Origin: Spirosomataceae bacterium TFI 002
GTDB taxonomy: Bacteria; Bacteroidota; Bacteroidia; Cytophagales; Spirosomataceae
Assembly: GCA_900230115.1 (NCBI GenBank)
Contig: LT907983.1
Location: 3,673,001 to 3,737,000, forward strand
Direction: 5' to 3'
Length of the DNA: 64,000 nt
Under the pieces are notes generated by a model. That model was given only the letters and a program-made list of their open reading frames with translations. It searched no databases and was not told the origin of the DNA. The stretch's first letter is position 1. Every line of letters begins with the position of its first letter. Shown here in pieces: positions 42,703 to 50,746 of this stretch. The translations under genes were made by a program, and so were the position numbers.

Positions 42703-44394
42703 TTAGTTGTTTCCAGTTCCGGTACCTGCGGGAACTGTTTCTTCAATTTCAGGTTCAACACCATTAATTGAGTTTCTCAATTCTAAAATCTCTTGATTAG
42801 TTGGATCGTATTTTAGAATTTGATCCAAAAATTGGTTTGCTTTCTCAAGGTCTTTATTTACTGCAAATTCCTTTCCTGCCAAGTATCTTAATGCTTTTGT
42901 GATATCAGGACTTCCAGCTGCTTTAGCTTCGTCAGTTAACGCGTCTAGGTATTCTTGATAACGGTATGCATATGAGTAAAGGCTATCTTCTGGATTTGAC
43001 CTTACTTTTAGTTCAGCACTAATAGCTATGGCTTGTGGCCAAGCTCCTCTGTATGCTTCTACTACTTTATCGAAAGTTTTATCGGCATCAGCATATTGTC
43101 TAAGTTGATACTGCAACAATCCTAAGTTTGCAAAATCTTGACCATCTGGCTTCTTTTTTCCATCAATTGCTTTTTGTAAGTAAACAACAGCTTTTTCGTA
43201 TTTTTTCTCTTCTTTATACTTTTCAGCAATGAAGTTATAGTAGTCGTAAGTCGTATCTTTTTCAGAAATCGCTTTCTCCATTAACTCAATACCTTTAGCT
43301 CTGTTCTCTGCCATCTTAGAAGTATCTGGCAATAAGAAGTAAGATCTCCCTAAGAAACCATAGTCAAGTCCGTAGATCTCTTCTTTTGGTGCTACGTCGA
43401 TATATTTTGTAAGTGCAGGGATAGCTTCGATTGGCTTATTCTGCTCAAACTTAGAAATACCTTCAAGTCTGTGTACAATAGGGTTTTTGTTACAATCCTT
43501 AATCTCATTGATTGTTTTTAATACGTTATCCCAGTCTTTTGCAATAAATGCAATTTGAGCATAACGAAGTTTTGCACCACAGTCACCATCACTGTTTTCT
43601 AGGTAAAGCTTTGCTGCAGCAGCAGATTTATCCCATCTCTGATATGTTTGTTCAAAAGAAGAAAGGTATCTGTATGCAGGTGCGTGCTTTGGATCAGCAG
43701 CTATTGATTTGTCAATGGCAGCTTTGGCTTCTTGGTAGTTTTTACCTTGCAACCATACTTTGGCCATGTTAGAGTATATTGATGCCATATCGAAAGACTT
43801 AATTCTTTCTGCATTGGCTAGGGCATTCATTACATCTCCACCTTCATTCTTGATCAAATAGGCAGCAGCTTTAACTTTAAAGTAAGCAGCATTGTCCTTT
43901 ACTTCTTGTAGCTCAAGAGCTTTGTCAATATTAATAATTGCTTCAGCTGGATCATTTGCCCATGGGAAAAGCGTGTAGGCTTCTGCAATTCTATAGTAGT
44001 TGTCAGGATTTTTGGAATCCTTTCTTTTTTCTACTGCAGAAGCAAAATCTACTTTTGCACCAGCATAATCACCTTTTGCTAACTTGACAGCACCCATTCC
44101 TATTTTTCCTAGTGAAGTACCGTTTTTGTCTGTGCTGTTTGCTTTAGAAAATGCCTCAGTCGCTTTGTCTAAATTTTCTTTAGCTTCTGGAATGCTTAAA
44201 TAATAGCGACCAAGTTGAAACAAATTCTCCTCAGTTGGGTTAGTTTCCGCTAATGTTTGAAACACCTTTCCAGCTGCTGTGTATCTCTCTGCATTTAGGT
44301 GTTTTAATCCCTCTTCTAGGGTTTGAGCATTGCTCGAAAACGCCGCTAAGAAAGCAGAAAGGAAGAGGAGTAGATTTAGTTTTCTCATTTTCAT
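42703..44394 (-). CDS. exported TPR-repeat protein
   Basis: The 563-residue protein has a signal peptide (MKMRKLNLLLFLSAFLAAFSSNAQ). I choose ATG 44394 over the longer frame to 44469 because it places the signal peptide at the N-terminus. The rest is tetratricopeptide repeats (for example AKAAIDKSIAADPKHAPAYRYLSSF and KAVVYLQKAIDGKKKPDGQDFANLGLLQYQLRQYADADK), ending in an acidic, Gly/Thr-rich tail. It probably acts as a periplasmic scaffold. It lies downstream of the PstS-like lipoprotein and the TonB system genes on the same strand, an order I believe recurs in Bacteroidota. Function is unknown. Confidence 0.85.
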   Translation of the reverse strand: MKMRKLNLLLFLSAFLAAFSSNAQTLEEGLKHLNAERYTAAGKVFQTLAETNPTEENLFQLGRYYLSIPEAKENLDKATEAFSKANSTDKNGTSLGKIGMGAVKLAKGDYAGAKVDFASAVEKRKDSKNPDNYYRIAEAYTLFPWANDPAEAIINIDKALELQEVKDNAAYFKVKAAAYLIKNEGGDVMNALANAERIKSFDMASIYSNMAKVWLQGKNYQEAKAAIDKSIAADPKHAPAYRYLSSFEQTYQRWDKSAAAAKLYLENSDGDCGAKLRYAQIAFIAKDWDNVLKTINEIKDCNKNPIVHRLEGISKFEQNKPIEAIPALTKYIDVAPKEEIYGLDYGFLGRSYFLLPDTSKMAENRAKGIELMEKAISEKDTTYDYYNFIAEKYKEEKKYEKAVVYLQKAIDGKKKPDGQDFANLGLLQYQLRQYADADKTFDKVVEAYRGAWPQAIAISAELKVRSNPEDSLYSYAYRYQEYLDALTDEAKAAGSPDITKALRYLAGKEFAVNKDLEKANQFLDQILKYDPTNQEILELRNSINGVEPEIEETVPAGTGTGNN

Positions 44395-44567
44395 ATTTAA
44401 TAGATTCTTGTAAGGTTTTAGTTTATCCAAAAAATGAACATGCAAAGTAGTAAAAATGATGCTTTGCAAAAAAACTTTTTTGGTTCAAACTGTACTTTGT
44501 TTCGTTTTATTAGACTTTTGTGGTTGAAAAAATTTTACAAATAGAATGTTAATAAGGAAAGATTGGA

Positions 44568-45476
44568 TTATTCTACAGTGATTATATTGGGTCCTGGATT
44601 GATAGAATAGTTTTTTGGAATTATATAGTAGGGTTGAAGCCCCATTTTTTCTACAACTAGTTGACCAACTTGAGAGCATGCAAAACGGACGAAACCTTTT
44701 GCAACTCCCCATCTATCTTGAGTTGTGTGTAAATATATTGTCTTGGTAAGTGGGTAAGTTTTTTCTTCAAGACTTAATGTACTTGGTTTAACTGCATTTT
44801 TTCCATCTTCGCTAACCGCCAAAACTTTAAATCTTGATCTTAATTTTAGGGCTCTTGGGTCGTCAGAGTCACTTATCCAATTATTTCCAATTACGCCTAT
44901 TGAATAGTTACTGTTTTCTATAAATTCAAAAACGTCATTTGTTCCTTTTGCTGCTGAGATATTTCCTTTTGTGATATCTTCAACTTCAAACTTTTTTAAC
45001 ATCATGTTGAGATTACTGGAACTGCTGTTATCAAATACTAATCTGTTTTTGTTTTGATTAGTACCTAATAAGATTGATTTAATCTCAGCCATTGAAATAG
45101 AATCTAATTGAGAGTCTGTGTTAACGATGAGAGCGACTGCATCCACCGCCATGTGACCTGGTAGGTAAGATAATTCTCTAGACGTAAAATATTTTTGTTC
45201 AGTTTCGTCAAGTTCTCTCGAAACTATTGCTAGTTCTACAGAGTCTGATAACATCAATCCGATTGCTTTCTGCTCTGGAGTATATACAACTTCAAACTCT
45301 GTTTTAGGATAGTGCATTTTATATGCATCAATTTGAGCATCGGCGATGTATTTGAATGATTCATCTACCGCTACTTTTATCTTTCCTTCGCGAATGGTAA
45401 GCTTTTCTGCTTTGTCGGCTTTGGAACATGCGGTAATTAGAAATAGCAGTATTATATAATATTGTAAGGTTTTCAT
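44568..45476 (-). CDS. PstS-like phosphate-binding lipoprotein
   Basis: The 302-residue protein has a lipoprotein signal (LLFLITACSKA, C17) and the periplasmic-binding fold of PstS-type proteins: IKVAVDESFKYIADAQIDAYKMHYP, GLMLSDSVELAIVSRELDETE, AVDAVALIVNTDSQL, and IYLHTTQDRWGVAKGFVRF. No pstA, pstB or pstC lies nearby. Its position between the TonB/ExbBD genes and a TPR gene suggests a role with that cell-envelope system rather than ordinary phosphate uptake (inference). It starts 55 bp past a strong terminator, so it should have its own promoter. Confidence 0.82.
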   Translation of the reverse strand: MKTLQYYIILLFLITACSKADKAEKLTIREGKIKVAVDESFKYIADAQIDAYKMHYPKTEFEVVYTPEQKAIGLMLSDSVELAIVSRELDETEQKYFTSRELSYLPGHMAVDAVALIVNTDSQLDSISMAEIKSILLGTNQNKNRLVFDNSSSSNLNMMLKKFEVEDITKGNISAAKGTNDVFEFIENSNYSIGVIGNNWISDSDDPRALKLRSRFKVLAVSEDGKNAVKPSTLSLEEKTYPLTKTIYLHTTQDRWGVAKGFVRFACSQVGQLVVEKMGLQPYYIIPKNYSINPGPNIITVE

Positions 45477-45530
45477 AATTGTGATGAGTTAGTGTAATCT
45501 TTTAAAGCTTGGATTTTAGCTTAAATGTTT

Positions 45531-45567
45531 AAAGTAAAAAGGTCGCTTTTGGCGACCTTTTTACTTT
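45531..45567 (-). terminator. strong terminator closing the exbB-exbD-exbD-tonB operon
   Basis: A perfect 16-bp inverted repeat, AAAGTAAAAAGGTCGC with its complement, has a 5-base loop and ends with TTTTTACTTT on the minus strand. It begins inside the stop codon of the 71-residue membrane protein gene, so nothing is wasted between gene and terminator. The same hairpin would work on the plus strand. Confidence 0.85.
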
Positions 45568-45781
45568 AAAATAAACTTTTGATAACCCTATAGGACCTAT
45601 ACATTCCATAAAGGATCAACAGCGATCCGAGTATGTAACTTATATTTTGATCGAGCGTGACCATGAACCATTTTTTGATAATGACCAATACTCCAATTGC
45701 GACATAAGCTAATCCCATCGCTAAGCTTAAAGCAATTTTGGTGATCCACCAGAGCTTCTCGCTATTTATTCTTTCCGCCAT
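45566..45781 (-). CDS. small two-helix membrane protein at the end of the TonB operon
   Basis: The 71-residue protein has two hydrophobic helices (about 14-35, IALSLAMGLAYVAIGVLVIIK, and 46-62, ISYILGSLLILYGMY) with a short loop and a basic C-terminus. I recognise no named family. It starts 2 bp after the tonB stop and ends inside a strong terminator, so it belongs to the operon. It may be an accessory part of the energy-transducing complex (inference). Confidence 0.75.
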   Translation of the reverse strand: MAERINSEKLWWITKIALSLAMGLAYVAIGVLVIIKKWFMVTLDQNISYILGSLLILYGMYRSYRVIKSLF

Positions 45782-45783
45782 TA

Positions 45784-46626
45784 TTACTCTAGTCTATAAA
45801 CTACAGGCATAGTAAAGTAAACACGAACGTTTTTACCATTCTGGCGACCTGGGTTCCATTTAGGCATGGATTTGATAACTCGCATTGCTTCCTCATCACA
45901 TCCAAAACCAATTCCTTTTAGAACTTCGATATTTCCGATAGAACCATCTTTCTCAACAACGAACTTGATAAACACTCTACCTGAGATGTTAGCACGTTGT
46001 GCTGCAGCTGGGTATTTCATGTTTTCTCCAATGTACTTGTACATTTCTGAAGTTCCTCCTGGGAATTCTGGTTGTTGTTCTACCGCTGTGAAAATCTCTT
46101 CCTCTTTAGGCTTTCCTAGACCTGCAGGTTTTGTAATTGCAGGTGGTGGCGGTGGAGGTGGAGTAAAGGCTGTAGCTATGTTATCACTTTCTACTGTTTT
46201 AGTAGTGATGGCTGCATCCTTTGTTTTCTCTATCGGTGGTGGTGGCTCCTCAACTTTCACTTCTTCATCTGGCTTTGGCTCAGGAGGAAGGAATTTGATT
46301 TGATTCACCTCTGGTGGTGGTGGAGGTGGTTCCTCCTCTGGTGGTGGCGGTGGTGGTGGAAGATCTTCTTCCTCCTCCTGTTGCAAATCTTCCAAGTTGA
46401 TATCTACAACTTCGATAGAATCTTTATCAAGAGAAGGTACGATGAACTTTTGGTAACCCCACGCTCCACCAATTATTAAGAGACATGAACCTATCCCATA
46501 GATAGCTGCTCTTCTTAAAAACTTAGAATAGTTCTTTCTTAGAAAATAGGCACCGTACTCTTTGTTCCTAGTTTCAAAGATGATATCATCTAAGTCTTGG
46601 TGTTTGTTTTTAATATTCGGATCCAT
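45784..46626 (-). CDS. tonB: TonB family energy-transducing protein
   Basis: The 280-residue protein has a 40-residue cytoplasmic start, one membrane helix (about 41-62, IYGIGSCLLIIGGAWGY), a long Pro/Glu-rich periplasmic spacer (about 85-175, with runs of up to seven prolines) and a C-terminal TonB domain (about 190-280: EFPGGTSEMYKYIGENMKYP, GRVFIKFVVEKDGSI, MPKWNPGRQNGKNVRVYFTMPVVYRL). It transmits proton-motive force to outer-membrane receptors such as the one at 55804. It lies 21 bp after the second exbD gene. Confidence 0.93.
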   Translation of the reverse strand: MDPNIKNKHQDLDDIIFETRNKEYGAYFLRKNYSKFLRRAAIYGIGSCLLIIGGAWGYQKFIVPSLDKDSIEVVDINLEDLQQEEEEDLPPPPPPPEEEPPPPPPEVNQIKFLPPEPKPDEEVKVEEPPPPIEKTKDAAITTKTVESDNIATAFTPPPPPPPAITKPAGLGKPKEEEIFTAVEQQPEFPGGTSEMYKYIGENMKYPAAAQRANISGRVFIKFVVEKDGSIGNIEVLKGIGFGCDEEAMRVIKSMPKWNPGRQNGKNVRVYFTMPVVYRLE

Positions 46627-46647
46627 TTTTTTACGATTTAAAATCCA

Positions 46648-47199
46648 TTATTGAACGGGCACTGGTTTGCCTATTTTTCCATAGTAGGCCTCTTTTTCTA
46701 CTTTTTGTAGATCCACAACAGCTTTTTGAGGGCTGTCGGTAATTGAAGTTTCGTCAAGTATATCTACAGCATTTTTCCAAGTGGATTCATCTGTAGGTTT
46801 GATGATAACTGTCCAGTTTTCAGGATTAGGAGCTGATTGCTTTTTAAGCAAAATAGCTTGTCTTATTCCTTCTGCTGAATAATCAGTTTCTGTTAAATCA
46901 TCCGACGTAACTGTCTTCATTGCACCTTGGTACCAGAAAACTCTATCATTCTCACCTAAAATAATGGTGATGGTGTTAGATTCCTTCGATTCTGAGGTCT
47001 CTTCTGGTACATCTTTGTCTTTACTCGGTGTGTTAAAACCCATAATGTTGGGTTTGCTGAAAGTGGTCGTGTATATAAAGAAAGTGATAAGTAAGAAACC
47101 TAAATCCACCATCGGTGTCATATCAGGTTTACCTGTTTTCTTCTGCGACCTTACTTTTCCACCTTTACCACCGGAGTCTTTTACCTGTACTTCTGCCAT
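46648..47199 (-). CDS. exbD: ExbD/TolR family biopolymer transport protein (second copy)
   Basis: The 183-residue protein has a single N-terminal membrane helix with the functional acid in TPMVDLGFLLITFFIYTTTF, then a periplasmic domain. The N-terminus is Lys/Gly-rich. The periplasmic part (NTITIILGENDRVFWYQG, WTVIIKPTDESTWKNAVDILDE) is longer than in E. coli ExbD. It starts 2 bp after the other exbD gene. Confidence 0.92.
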   Translation of the reverse strand: MAEVQVKDSGGKGGKVRSQKKTGKPDMTPMVDLGFLLITFFIYTTTFSKPNIMGFNTPSKDKDVPEETSESKESNTITIILGENDRVFWYQGAMKTVTSDDLTETDYSAEGIRQAILLKKQSAPNPENWTVIIKPTDESTWKNAVDILDETSITDSPQKAVVDLQKVEKEAYYGKIGKPVPVQ

Positions 47200-47201
47200 G
47201 A

Positions 47202-47795
47202 TTATTGCTTCTCGGTTTTAGTGATCAATTGAAATTTATTGAGTTTCGCAAAAGCAAATTCATCAAACAAATTCTTAAGTGCGGGATATGGTGTAGAACC
47301 ATCTCCTCTTACTGCAATTGTAGATCGTGGGTAGAGTTCACCGTAAGTTTTTACCCAGTCAACCAATTCTGCATTGGTTGAATCAAGAGGTATACCTTCG
47401 ATTTCTACTTTCATTCTCTCAACTTCAGAAAGATTCACATAACCTTTTAAAGCCTTCATAGGAACGCCTACTTCTGCAAGTGAGGTAAATGCTACCATTT
47501 CTGCTGGTGTAAGGCCAAGTCCGTATTTTTCACTTAATGCTTGTGCAAAATTATCTCTTTGCGATGCATCCACTATTCCGAAGTAGTACTTACCGTTGGG
47601 ATCAACGGTTACCATACATGCATCAGAATCTGGAATTAATTCTTCAGCAACTGAGGATGGGCTATTAATTGTAACTGTTTCTTCACTCTTGAACGAAGAC
47701 GCCATGATAAAGAAAGTTAACAAAAGGAACGCTACATCGCACATTGCTGTCATGTCCATTGTTGGACCATGTCTTTTTGGTTTTACAGCTGCCAT
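47202..47795 (-). CDS. exbD: ExbD/TolR family biopolymer transport protein (first copy)
   Basis: The 197-residue protein has the membrane helix TAMCDVAFLLLTFFIMASSF, with the conserved Asp at about 19, and a periplasmic domain longer than usual. It contains a 60-residue insert (about 75-135, FAQALSEKYGLGLTPAEMVAFTSLAEVG) before the closing STIAVRGDGSTPYPALKNLFDEF. The two ExbD copies differ strongly and may form a heterodimer with ExbB (inference). It lies 121 bp after exbB. Confidence 0.9.
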   Translation of the reverse strand: MAAVKPKRHGPTMDMTAMCDVAFLLLTFFIMASSFKSEETVTINSPSSVAEELIPDSDACMVTVDPNGKYYFGIVDASQRDNFAQALSEKYGLGLTPAEMVAFTSLAEVGVPMKALKGYVNLSEVERMKVEIEGIPLDSTNAELVDWVKTYGELYPRSTIAVRGDGSTPYPALKNLFDEFAFAKLNKFQLITKTEKQ

Positions 47796-47916
47796 ATCGA
47801 TTTTATCTTAATAAGGTTGTACAAAATTTATCTTACGCTAATGTAATCATACTTACTTAGAATAACTAAAGAATTAGTTCAAAAGTTCATTTCTAAATAA
47901 AAAGTATAATTATTAA

Positions 47917-48750
47917 TTAATTATTAGCAGCAAAAGTTTGTTGTAAACTCATTCCGATTTCGTCTATCTTGTAAGTAAGACCATCGATTTTGGATGTAAA
48001 TAGGTTGTACATGATAATCGCGATAGCAGATGTACCAATACCCAAACCTGTGTTAATCAGGGCCTCAGCAATACCAGTTGCAAGTTCTGCAGCATCTGGA
48101 GCTCCACCACCTTCACCAATCGCAAAGAAAGAACGGATCATACCAAGTACTGTACCTAGAAGTGCAATAAGAGTTGCAACAGAACCAAGTGTAGAAAGGA
48201 TTGAAAGGTTTTTCTCTAGCATTGGAAGTTCCAATGAAGTTGCTTCTTCTACTTCTTTTTGAAGAGCAGCCATTTTTTGATCTTTAGTCAATTCTTTTTC
48301 AGTAACTAGTTGGTTGTACTTTGCCAAAGCTGTTTTAGCAACGTTTCCTACTGTACCTTGTTGACGATCACACTCTTTGATTGCTTCATCAATGTTTCCA
48401 GCGTTAAGCATAGAACGAATCTTACCAACGAAAACGTCAAGATTTCCTTTTCCACCGGCTTTTCCGATTGTGATGAAACGCTCAACAGAAAATACTACTG
48501 TAATAAGGAAACAAGTAATAAGGATAGGTACGATAACTCCACCAGAGTAAACGATTCCTAGCATGTTAGCAGGGTGTCCAGCTTCATCAAAGTTAGAAGA
48601 GTCACCTAGTAAGAATTTCCAAATTACGATACCTAGTACAAGAAGTACGGGAATAATGATTGCGGCGTTTAATCCACCACTTTTGTTTGGAGTTGCAGCT
48701 TTTTTTGGAGCTGGCTTTTTGGCCACTGGAGCAGTAGTCGATTTTTCCAT
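47917..48750 (-). CDS. exbB: MotA/TolQ/ExbB proton channel family protein
   Basis: The 277-residue protein has a Lys/Ala/Pro-rich cytoplasmic start and three membrane helices. The channel region contains LSTLGSVATLIALLGTVLGMIRSFFAIGEGGGAPDAAELATGIAEALINTGLGIGTSAIAIIMYN, the family core. It forms the proton channel with ExbD and drives TonB. It is the first gene of the operon; no clear promoter box was found in the 286 bp upstream. Confidence 0.94.
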   Translation of the reverse strand: MEKSTTAPVAKKPAPKKAATPNKSGGLNAAIIIPVLLVLGIVIWKFLLGDSSNFDEAGHPANMLGIVYSGGVIVPILITCFLITVVFSVERFITIGKAGGKGNLDVFVGKIRSMLNAGNIDEAIKECDRQQGTVGNVAKTALAKYNQLVTEKELTKDQKMAALQKEVEEATSLELPMLEKNLSILSTLGSVATLIALLGTVLGMIRSFFAIGEGGGAPDAAELATGIAEALINTGLGIGTSAIAIIMYNLFTSKIDGLTYKIDEIGMSLQQTFAANN

Positions 48751-48952
48751 TTTCAGAGAAATTTTTAGGGTTTGAAATTAATTTGTAATTGTCAATTGTT
48801 TAGTGATGAAAGCTAACGGAAACTCATAAAATGGCCACAGTTAACAGTTCAAAACTTTGGCAAGTCTAATTAAATTAGCCGAGACATAAAAACAATTAAC
48901 ATCAGTTTTTTTTTAACCATTACGAAATATTAGCACTTTTTCAAGTTCATGT

Positions 48953-48970
48953 CAACTAATTTATTAGTTG
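48953..48970. repeat. 8-bp inverted repeat in the exbB upstream region
   Basis: CAACTAAT (48953-48960) and ATTAGTTG (48963-48970) flank a 2-base spacer. It lies 203 bp upstream of exbB and 67 bp past the M28 peptidase stop, in a 286-bp non-coding gap. It could be an operator or transcription end; no T-run or promoter box supports either. Confidence 0.3.
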
Positions 48971-49036
48971 GCTTTCTTCTTATGAGGGGTACTAAGCATT
49001 TGGTCAAATACACTAATAAATTGGTTTTGAGTTGAT

Positions 49037-50629
49037 TTACTTTTTATTTGAGTCTACTTTAATACGTCCGTCTCTATTTACGAGATCCCAAGCCGTATGG
49101 AAAACGAGTCTACTTATTTGTGAATATTTGGGAAATAGTATTTTCTCTACTTCGTCGCCTAATCCGTGATAATCTTCATGTACGCCGGAAAAATAGAAAA
49201 TTACAGGTATATTGTTTTTGGCAAAATTGTAATGATCGGAGCGATAATAGAACCTATTTGGATCGTTCGGATCGTTGAAAGTATAATCTAAATCGAAATT
49301 GATATATTTCTTATTTGCTTCTTCCGATATGTTGTGTAATTCAGAGCTCAACTTATCTGAACCTATAAGATATATGTATTTATCATTATCGGCATGTTCT
49401 TTATCTATTCTACCAATCATGTCAATATTTAAGTTGGCAATTGACTTGGCTAATGGAATAGTAGGGTTAACATCTGTGTAGTATCTTGATCCCAAGAGAC
49501 CTTTCTCCTCACCAGCAACTGTCATAAAAAGAATACTTCTTCTTGGGCCATTTCCTTCGTTCTTTGCCTTTGTGAAAGCCTCAGCTATCTCAAGTACAGC
49601 ACAGGTCCCTGATCCGTCATCATCCGCTCCGTTATATACTTCACCTTTTGAGCTCATTCCTATGTGGTCATAATGAGAAGTAATAATCAAAACTTCGTCT
49701 TTTTTGTCAGTACCCTCCATGAAGCCCATTACATTCATGGTCTCAATCTGGTTTTGATCTCTTTTTGTTTTAAACGTTACTTGCTGGCTCTTTAACTTTC
49801 TGGCTAGTTTACTTCTTTTCTTACTAGACATTCCACTTACTTTCTCAAGTTTAGCTGTAGGTACTCCTAGTATCTCCGATGCAAGCTTGTAACTAATAAC
49901 AAATGATGGCTGCTTACTGGCTGGGTTTTCATCAGCTTGGTCAAGCATCATTCTATTGAACCTACTAAGTACCGCTTTACGCTCTGCTGCTCTAGTTACA
50001 AATAGCTCTTCGTTGTCTTTCGAGATTACGAAGATGTAAGCCGCTCCTTTTTCTTTAGCTAATTCTAACTTAGTTTTTTCCAAAAACTTAGCCTTAGCGT
50101 CGTCGTTGTCTAATGGTGTTTTTGAAATTGAGCTAAAATCAAAATCTGCTGGTAGGTCCTCAAAATAGAGTACAACTTTGCCATTAACGTCAAGGTTTGC
50201 ATAGTCACCTTCTAAGCCATATGATGCAAAAACTACATCAACTGTCTGCTCTACAGGTACGTTTACCATACCATTTGGATAAAAATCTTTGAAGAAAACT
50301 TTACTTCTTCCATTCACTTTCATGTAGGCCTCGGTCCATCCTTTTTGATACAAGTTGAAGTATTGATAGTACGAAGGTTTACCATCTTTGCCAGTTTGCA
50401 AAGTTTGTAATCCTAAATTCTTGAAATGATCAGCTATGTAAGCGGCTGCTTTAAACTGCCCTGGGCTACCTGTTTCTCTACCTTCCATCTCATCTGATGC
50501 AATAATGGTGAGGTGTTTTCTAAGGTCATCTACAGTAATTGTGTTCGCGTATTGTTCGCTTATATCCTGGGCGGAAATTCTGGATGTAGCGAAAAGGCAT
50601 AATGCCAAAACGATTAGGTTTTTTTTCAT
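49037..50629 (-). CDS. M28 family metallopeptidase, exported
   Basis: The 530-residue protein has a signal peptide ending near SRISAQ (21). A PA domain insert is followed by a zinc aminopeptidase domain: ITSHYDHIGM (His), YNGADDDGSGT (bridging Asp), VAGEEKGLLGSRYY (catalytic Glu), NLNIDMIGRID (Asp) and YFSGVHEDYHGLGD (C-terminal His). These are the five expected metal and catalytic positions. It should remove N-terminal residues from peptides outside the cytoplasm. It stands alone, divergent from gcvP. Confidence 0.92.
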   Translation of the reverse strand: MKKNLIVLALCLFATSRISAQDISEQYANTITVDDLRKHLTIIASDEMEGRETGSPGQFKAAAYIADHFKNLGLQTLQTGKDGKPSYYQYFNLYQKGWTEAYMKVNGRSKVFFKDFYPNGMVNVPVEQTVDVVFASYGLEGDYANLDVNGKVVLYFEDLPADFDFSSISKTPLDNDDAKAKFLEKTKLELAKEKGAAYIFVISKDNEELFVTRAAERKAVLSRFNRMMLDQADENPASKQPSFVISYKLASEILGVPTAKLEKVSGMSSKKRSKLARKLKSQQVTFKTKRDQNQIETMNVMGFMEGTDKKDEVLIITSHYDHIGMSSKGEVYNGADDDGSGTCAVLEIAEAFTKAKNEGNGPRRSILFMTVAGEEKGLLGSRYYTDVNPTIPLAKSIANLNIDMIGRIDKEHADNDKYIYLIGSDKLSSELHNISEEANKKYINFDLDYTFNDPNDPNRFYYRSDHYNFAKNNIPVIFYFSGVHEDYHGLGDEVEKILFPKYSQISRLVFHTAWDLVNRDGRIKVDSNKK

Positions 50630-50708
50630 TTGTTGGTTTTAGTTAAATGGTAAAAATAAAAACATATTCTTCGAAAACAATTTGCTTTATCAACTAATTG
50701 GGATTTTG

Positions 50709-50716
50709 TACTTTTG
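50709..50716 (+). promoter_or_regulatory. minus-7 promoter box of gcvP
   Basis: TACTTTTG matches TAnnTTTG, 30 bp before the gcvP ATG. A TTTG at 50681-50684 lies 24 bp further upstream, longer than the ideal 19. The leader is too short to hold a glycine riboswitch. Confidence 0.5.
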
Positions 50717-50746
50717 CCAATCTTTTTGAAATCAACAAAAAATATA

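Noticed and set aside
50680-50746. Glycine riboswitch upstream of gcvP
   Set aside because: The leader between the promoter box and ATG is only about 25 bases, too short for the aptamer.
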